Below, piece after piece: positions 59,916-64,000 of a stretch of DNA of 64,000 bases. The stretch is from Pseudopithomyces maydicus. Taxonomy: Eukaryota; Ascomycota; Dothideomycetes; Pleosporales; Didymosphaeriaceae. The stretch is taken from assembly GCA_026873275.1 (NCBI GenBank), contig JANTUC010000017.1, forward strand, positions 682,001-746,000. Reading direction: 5' to 3'. Below the pieces are notes generated by a model. That model did not search any database, was not told the origin of the DNA, and saw only the letters and a program-made list of their open reading frames with translations. Numbering within the stretch: position 1 is the first letter of the stretch; each line of letters starts with the position of its first letter. The position numbers and the translations under genes are program-made.

Positions 59916-61893
59916 ATCCCCCTTCTCTACATTCTGGTTCGTAATATCTAGGAACTCTGTTATATTATTATTATTAAAATATAATAAAAGGCTTAATATA
60001 TACAGCTATAATATATATCCTCTACTTATAAAGGATACCTAATACTCTCTAGGATAAATTAGCTTAGAGCCTAATTTATTTTTACTACTCCTAAATAAAA
60101 TAGATAATTCTTAGCTGCTAGAGTTGCTAAATAGATTATATTTAATATATATTAATATAATAATAATAGAGTTATAGGTAATTATAATTAGTAGTAAAAG
60201 TATATAAATAGTAAGCTAAGTATAGTATAATAGTAATTTAGTAAATAGTAAAGAATTTATAATAGGGAGTTTCTTATTCTATAACTAAGAATCCTTTTAG
60301 CTTTAACCTTTTTAGTTAATATTTAATTAATATACCTTCTTAATAATTATTAATTATATAATACTCTTTTAGTGTGCCTTTACTTTTTTAGTGGTAACTA
60401 TAGTACCTATATATAAATAAAACACTTTTTATATTAAACTTAGAGCTTCTTACTCTCTTATTAAAATTATTTTTATTTGATTATAATTTCTTATTACTAA
60501 AATACCTAAAACTTTATTAGGTATAATAATCTATTATATTATTATAATACCTCGTGTTCTGCATGGGTGGCTCGATAAATAAATAAATATATAAGATTAA
60601 ATTAATACCTATTAGATAACTCTTTTTTAATTTTTTTCTACTTATTATGCCTCTCTAATATAGTTATTATTAAGATAGTGCTAGATATATATAAGGATTT
60701 TTAATTAGAATCCTATAGATATCCCTAGTAGAGTAAGATATTTAGGTATATTAGGCGCCCGTAGAAGTAGTAGTTAAAGAAATTACTATATAGATATAAT
60801 AGGCAGGTTTAATATATATAATAAATTAAAATTATTTAATAGAAAAGCCTTATTATTATTCTTATCTAAGTTTTAAAGTATAAAGGTAAAATAATTCTCC
60901 TATTAAGGATCTCTACTAATAAATATACTAACTAAAGCCTTATCTAATACTATATAATTAATTAATTAAATTATCTATTTATAGGGAGACCACCTCCCCA
61001 CGGTATATTATCTTTATTTTAATATTTATAATTCTTATAATATAAGCGGAGTCTTAATTTTAAATAATATAACTCTATTAATATTTCTAGTTCTTAGGCT
61101 TACTATTTATAGTATAATCTATTAATTATTTTTAAGCTAAAATTTAAGCTAAACTTACTATAATTAAAAAAGAATTAAAGTATATTTTTAAGAAATTAGT
61201 TACTACGCGGCTTTATATCTCTTGATTAAAAAAATAGAAGAAATTTTTTAATAAATAAAAAAATAATTAATTTGCTATCTTAAAGGCAAAATTAAATTAA
61301 AAGAAAGTAGAATTATAGGTTATAAGTTAATAAAATAGTTTAGAAGAAGAATTATTAAAAGCTATTTTAAGTAATATTTATACCTTTATTAATATTAATA
61401 ATCTTTATAGATTCCTGCTAAATAATCTAATTTTAGGCTTAATATTATTAAGTTTTTTTATATAATTAGTTTAGCTAAAATTTCTTTAATAATTTAAAAT
61501 AGTTAAGGTTCTCTTCTAGTTTTTATATATTATTTTATAGATTCCCTTTTTATCCTCGCCCTTCTATACCACCTTATAATAGTTTTTTTTATTTATAAAT
61601 TTATAACTTATAATTCTTATTACTTCCTATTTATTTTATTAATTACTATAAGTTTCTATTTTATAAACTGCTAATTATATATCTTAAAGTACTTTTTTTA
61701 ATAATACTATATAAAATACTAGGTAAATCTTTATATTACTTAATAACTATAGTTTAAAGGTTACTAGAGTAATTTATTCTATAATTTTATATAATTTAAT
61801 TTTTAAGCAATCTAGTTTATTCGAAGGTCTTTTACTAATAATATTTTTTTATAATAATTAAATTTTCTTTTTTTTTTAATACTGGCGGAGTTT

Positions 61894-62244
61894 TGTCACG
61901 GGACGGGTCGGTATCAGGTTACACCTTAGTGGTACACAGTTGGCAGGCGGTAGAAGGATCAGCTATTAGGGTAGGTTAGGAGTACTAATAGTAGCAGTAG
62001 TATAGGGCAGGCAGATAAGCAAGTAGAATTAGAGATAACTATTAAGTTATCTTATTAATATAGAATAGCTATTTATAATAGACAGTTATTAGGCAGGTAA
62101 ATTAACTTAATAAGATATAGCTTAAAGAGCTACTAGAGGTTTAGCTGCATAGGAAGGGTTTCTTTTTAGTAGTACTTTAGTAGCTTAGCTACCCAAGCTC
62201 TTATCTAATTAAATATAATTAACTCTCTAGGCTGCGCCATGACA
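61894..62244 (-). mobile_element. Solo LTR of family A in minus orientation
   Basis: Exactly 351 bp, TGTCACGGGACGG ... GCGCCATGACA on the plus strand, the reverse complement of element A's LTRs. Perfect TSD AGTTT at 61889-61893 and 62245-62249. It is only partly RIP-mutated; the ends keep their G and C. It interrupts element X just upstream, in minus orientation, of its chromodomain region. Confidence 0.93.
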
Positions 62245-63092
62245 AGTTTTACGCTTTTAATTATAATATTTTTTTATTTTAATATATAGGAAAACTATAT
62301 TTTATTATAACTAATTATAGTTTTCTTTAATTTCTTTTACCTATACTTTATTATTTTAGGGGCTTAATAAGCTATTAAGTTAAATCTATAATTTATAAAG
62401 AATAGTATTATTTCTATTATACTATATTGCGAGCTATTATATATTAATTAGACTATTAGTAATAGGCCTACTTAGTTATTTTATTAATAACTTAGGTAAT
62501 ATTAGAGATATTATTCTACTATTTAATTTATTTATTTAGTTTATTTATCTATTTATAGATAGTATACAGTAGATATACTATATTTAATACTTATTAGGCT
62601 TATTATAGTTTATTATAGCTTTAAGGTAAATTTAATATTTTTATTAATAATAATTTTATTTAGTATTCTGTATTAGGCTACTATTATTAATAAAAATTAG
62701 AACGCTATATATTCTGCCTTATTAATTTCTTTATATAGTATAAAGTAACTATACTTAGTAATTTTATTAATAATAACTATTATTCTATTATACTTAATTT
62801 TATTTTTTAAGTTTTAGGATTTTAGCAGTTATATAATAAAATCTATAGTAATTATACCCTATAGCTGTTCTAGGACTTTTATTAATTATAATTATTTATA
62901 AAGTGTATAATATTCTAGTTTATTTCTATAATAATTAGTATAATTCTATAAGATTTTAGTAACTATCTATTTTATTTATAGGAAGTAATATTTCTATATA
63001 AATCTTTTTAAGGTCTATTTAATATCTTAATAATTATAGGCCGGCGATTTATAGAACCTCTATATAAATTCTTATTAAATTTTTATTGGGAT

Positions 63093-63326
63093 TGTCACGG
63101 GGCGGGCCCGGCTGATCCTCGGGCCCGGCAGATCCTCGGTGATCGGAGGATCCCCGGCGATTAGATAGCGATTAGATAGCGATAGCCCCACTAGCGTAGG
63201 CTTGGCACCACCTCAAATCCCCAGAGGTGGTCCTAGATAGCTCTCTATCGCAACTATCTCATGTTTGGACCTAGTCAACCTGCGTCTCATGCTACTTCAG
63301 ATGACGCCCCAGTCAGGACCCTCACA
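63093..63326. mobile_element. Solo LTR of family C, unmutated
   Basis: 234 bp GC-rich island, TGTCACGGGGCGGG ... GGACCCTCACA, with perfect TSD GGGAT at 63088-63092 and 63327-63331. It is inserted in the integrase region of element X. A RIP-mutated relative is at about 45148-45360. It carries short internal repeats (GATCCTCGG, GATTAGATAGC). It shows no sign of RIP. Confidence 0.92.
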
Positions 63327-64000
63327 GGGATAAAGGTTTATTTAAAAACTTTATATATTTTATTTTTATAGGTGGATTTATTAGGCAGGTAATTAATATT
63401 TTTATTATTTATTACTATTTCCTTTTAAATCTATTTTATCTATTTATTAGGCCTTAATTCTAGGGTTGCTGTAAGTTTTAGTGTATTATAAATTATTATA
63501 TTATTTATATTAAATTATAATAGTGCTTTAGAGACTATAGTTTTCCTTTATAAATTTAGTCTTTAGCTTAATATATTAGCTTATAGATTTTTTATTCTTT
63601 AAATATAGATAATCTTAAAATTAAATATTAATAATTATTAAGCCTATCTTATTTACTTTAGACTTAAGGTTTAATTTATTATAAATTTTATAAGGTTCAT
63701 ATAATCTAAAAATACTAGTATTTAGAACTTAGTATTTTATAAATAGATTTGCTAAATCTTAAAGATATTTATTATTATTAGTAATTTTTTATTATAAATA
63801 GAATAGTTAAGCTTTACAAATATTATTTTTTAGAAATAGTATTTTATAGAATATCTTATATTATTTTTTAAATCTTACTATATAAGGCATGTGCCTACTA
63901 TATAGTCTAATATATTAATTTTTAGGAATATAGGCCTTGTTAGGTTAAAAGTCTATAATATAAGGAATTTTAAAAATTTCTTTTTAAGCTTTTATATTAC

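Larger units (their letters stand above)
59916..64000 (-). mobile_element. Ty3/gypsy element X, family related to B, runs off the window
   Basis: The minus strand aligns with the 3' half of element B: chromodomain and tail at about 61450-61860 (B 58190-58640), integrase at about 62260-63090 and 63340-63400, and sequence upstream of integrase to the window end. The post-pol region towards 59916 is longer than in B and differs from it beyond about 60980. Two solo LTRs are nested in it (61894-62244 and 63093-63326). The reverse transcriptase and 5' LTR must lie beyond 64000. Heavily RIP-mutated. Confidence 0.75.

Noticed and set aside
45300..63400. CRISPR-like or satellite arrays suggested by repeated AT-rich words
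   Set aside because: Repetition comes from RIP-driven loss of sequence complexity and from nested transposon copies; there is no regular repeat-spacer period.
1..64000. tRNA or rRNA genes
   Set aside because: No convincing A-box/B-box pair or conserved rRNA core was seen on either strand by eye.

Overview
The window looks like a filamentous ascomycete (Pezizomycotina, probably Dothideomycetes). Genes have short GT-AG introns (45-180 nt), intergenic spaces are 0.2-1.5 kb, the encoded families are fungal (GT21 glucosylceramide synthase, CPAF-like S41 peptidase, DUF1996, LCCL multispanner, DUF3176), and a huge AT-rich repeat block carries the C-to-T transition pattern of repeat-induced point mutation (RIP). 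The species assignment is inference.

Positions 1-22000 are a normal GC-balanced gene region. In order it holds: the 3' end of an unrecognised gene; a ceramide glucosyltransferase (+); a 1215-aa single-pass Ser/Pro-rich membrane protein (-); a GPI-anchored S41 peptidase with one intron (-); a BCS1-like AAA ATPase with one intron (-); a secreted DUF1996 protein with three introns (-); an LCCL-domain multispanning membrane protein (-); and, divergent from it, an Aro8-like PLP aminotransferase with two introns (+).

Positions 22000-27083 are a transition zone. A DUF3176 membrane-protein gene is dead, with at least six in-frame stops, three of them at sites where the family has Trp. It is followed by the most interesting part of the window: two small divergent genes (25234-25674, minus; 26770-27087, plus) encoding paralogous secreted precursors. 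Each has a signal peptide, a short conserved leader and a C-terminal array of 14-aa repeats separated by dibasic (KR/RR) Kex2 sites. Their upstream regions share two blocks of 15-16 bp at matching distances from the ATG. These are candidate kexin-processed repeat peptides (KEP or ustiloxin/dikaritin-like RiPP precursors). No tailoring enzyme is visible in the window.

From 27083 to the end the DNA turns abruptly into a nested, heavily RIP-mutated transposon graveyard with no intact genes. I could resolve: a complete Ty3/gypsy element with chromodomain (A, 28421-34863, 351-bp LTRs, TSD TATTT); a second complete chromodomain Ty3/gypsy element (B, 52662-59886, 493-bp LTRs, TSD CTGGG); a related element X in minus orientation (59916-end); an RT-bearing minus-strand relic Y (49124-52293); three solo LTRs with perfect 5-bp target duplications, two of them almost untouched by RIP; two ~1.16-kb poly(A)-tailed insertions with 11-12 bp target duplications; and two copies of a large foldback element. 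Roughly 41.84-48.5 kb is decayed transposon DNA that I could only partly classify. I saw no tRNA, rRNA or CRISPR array.
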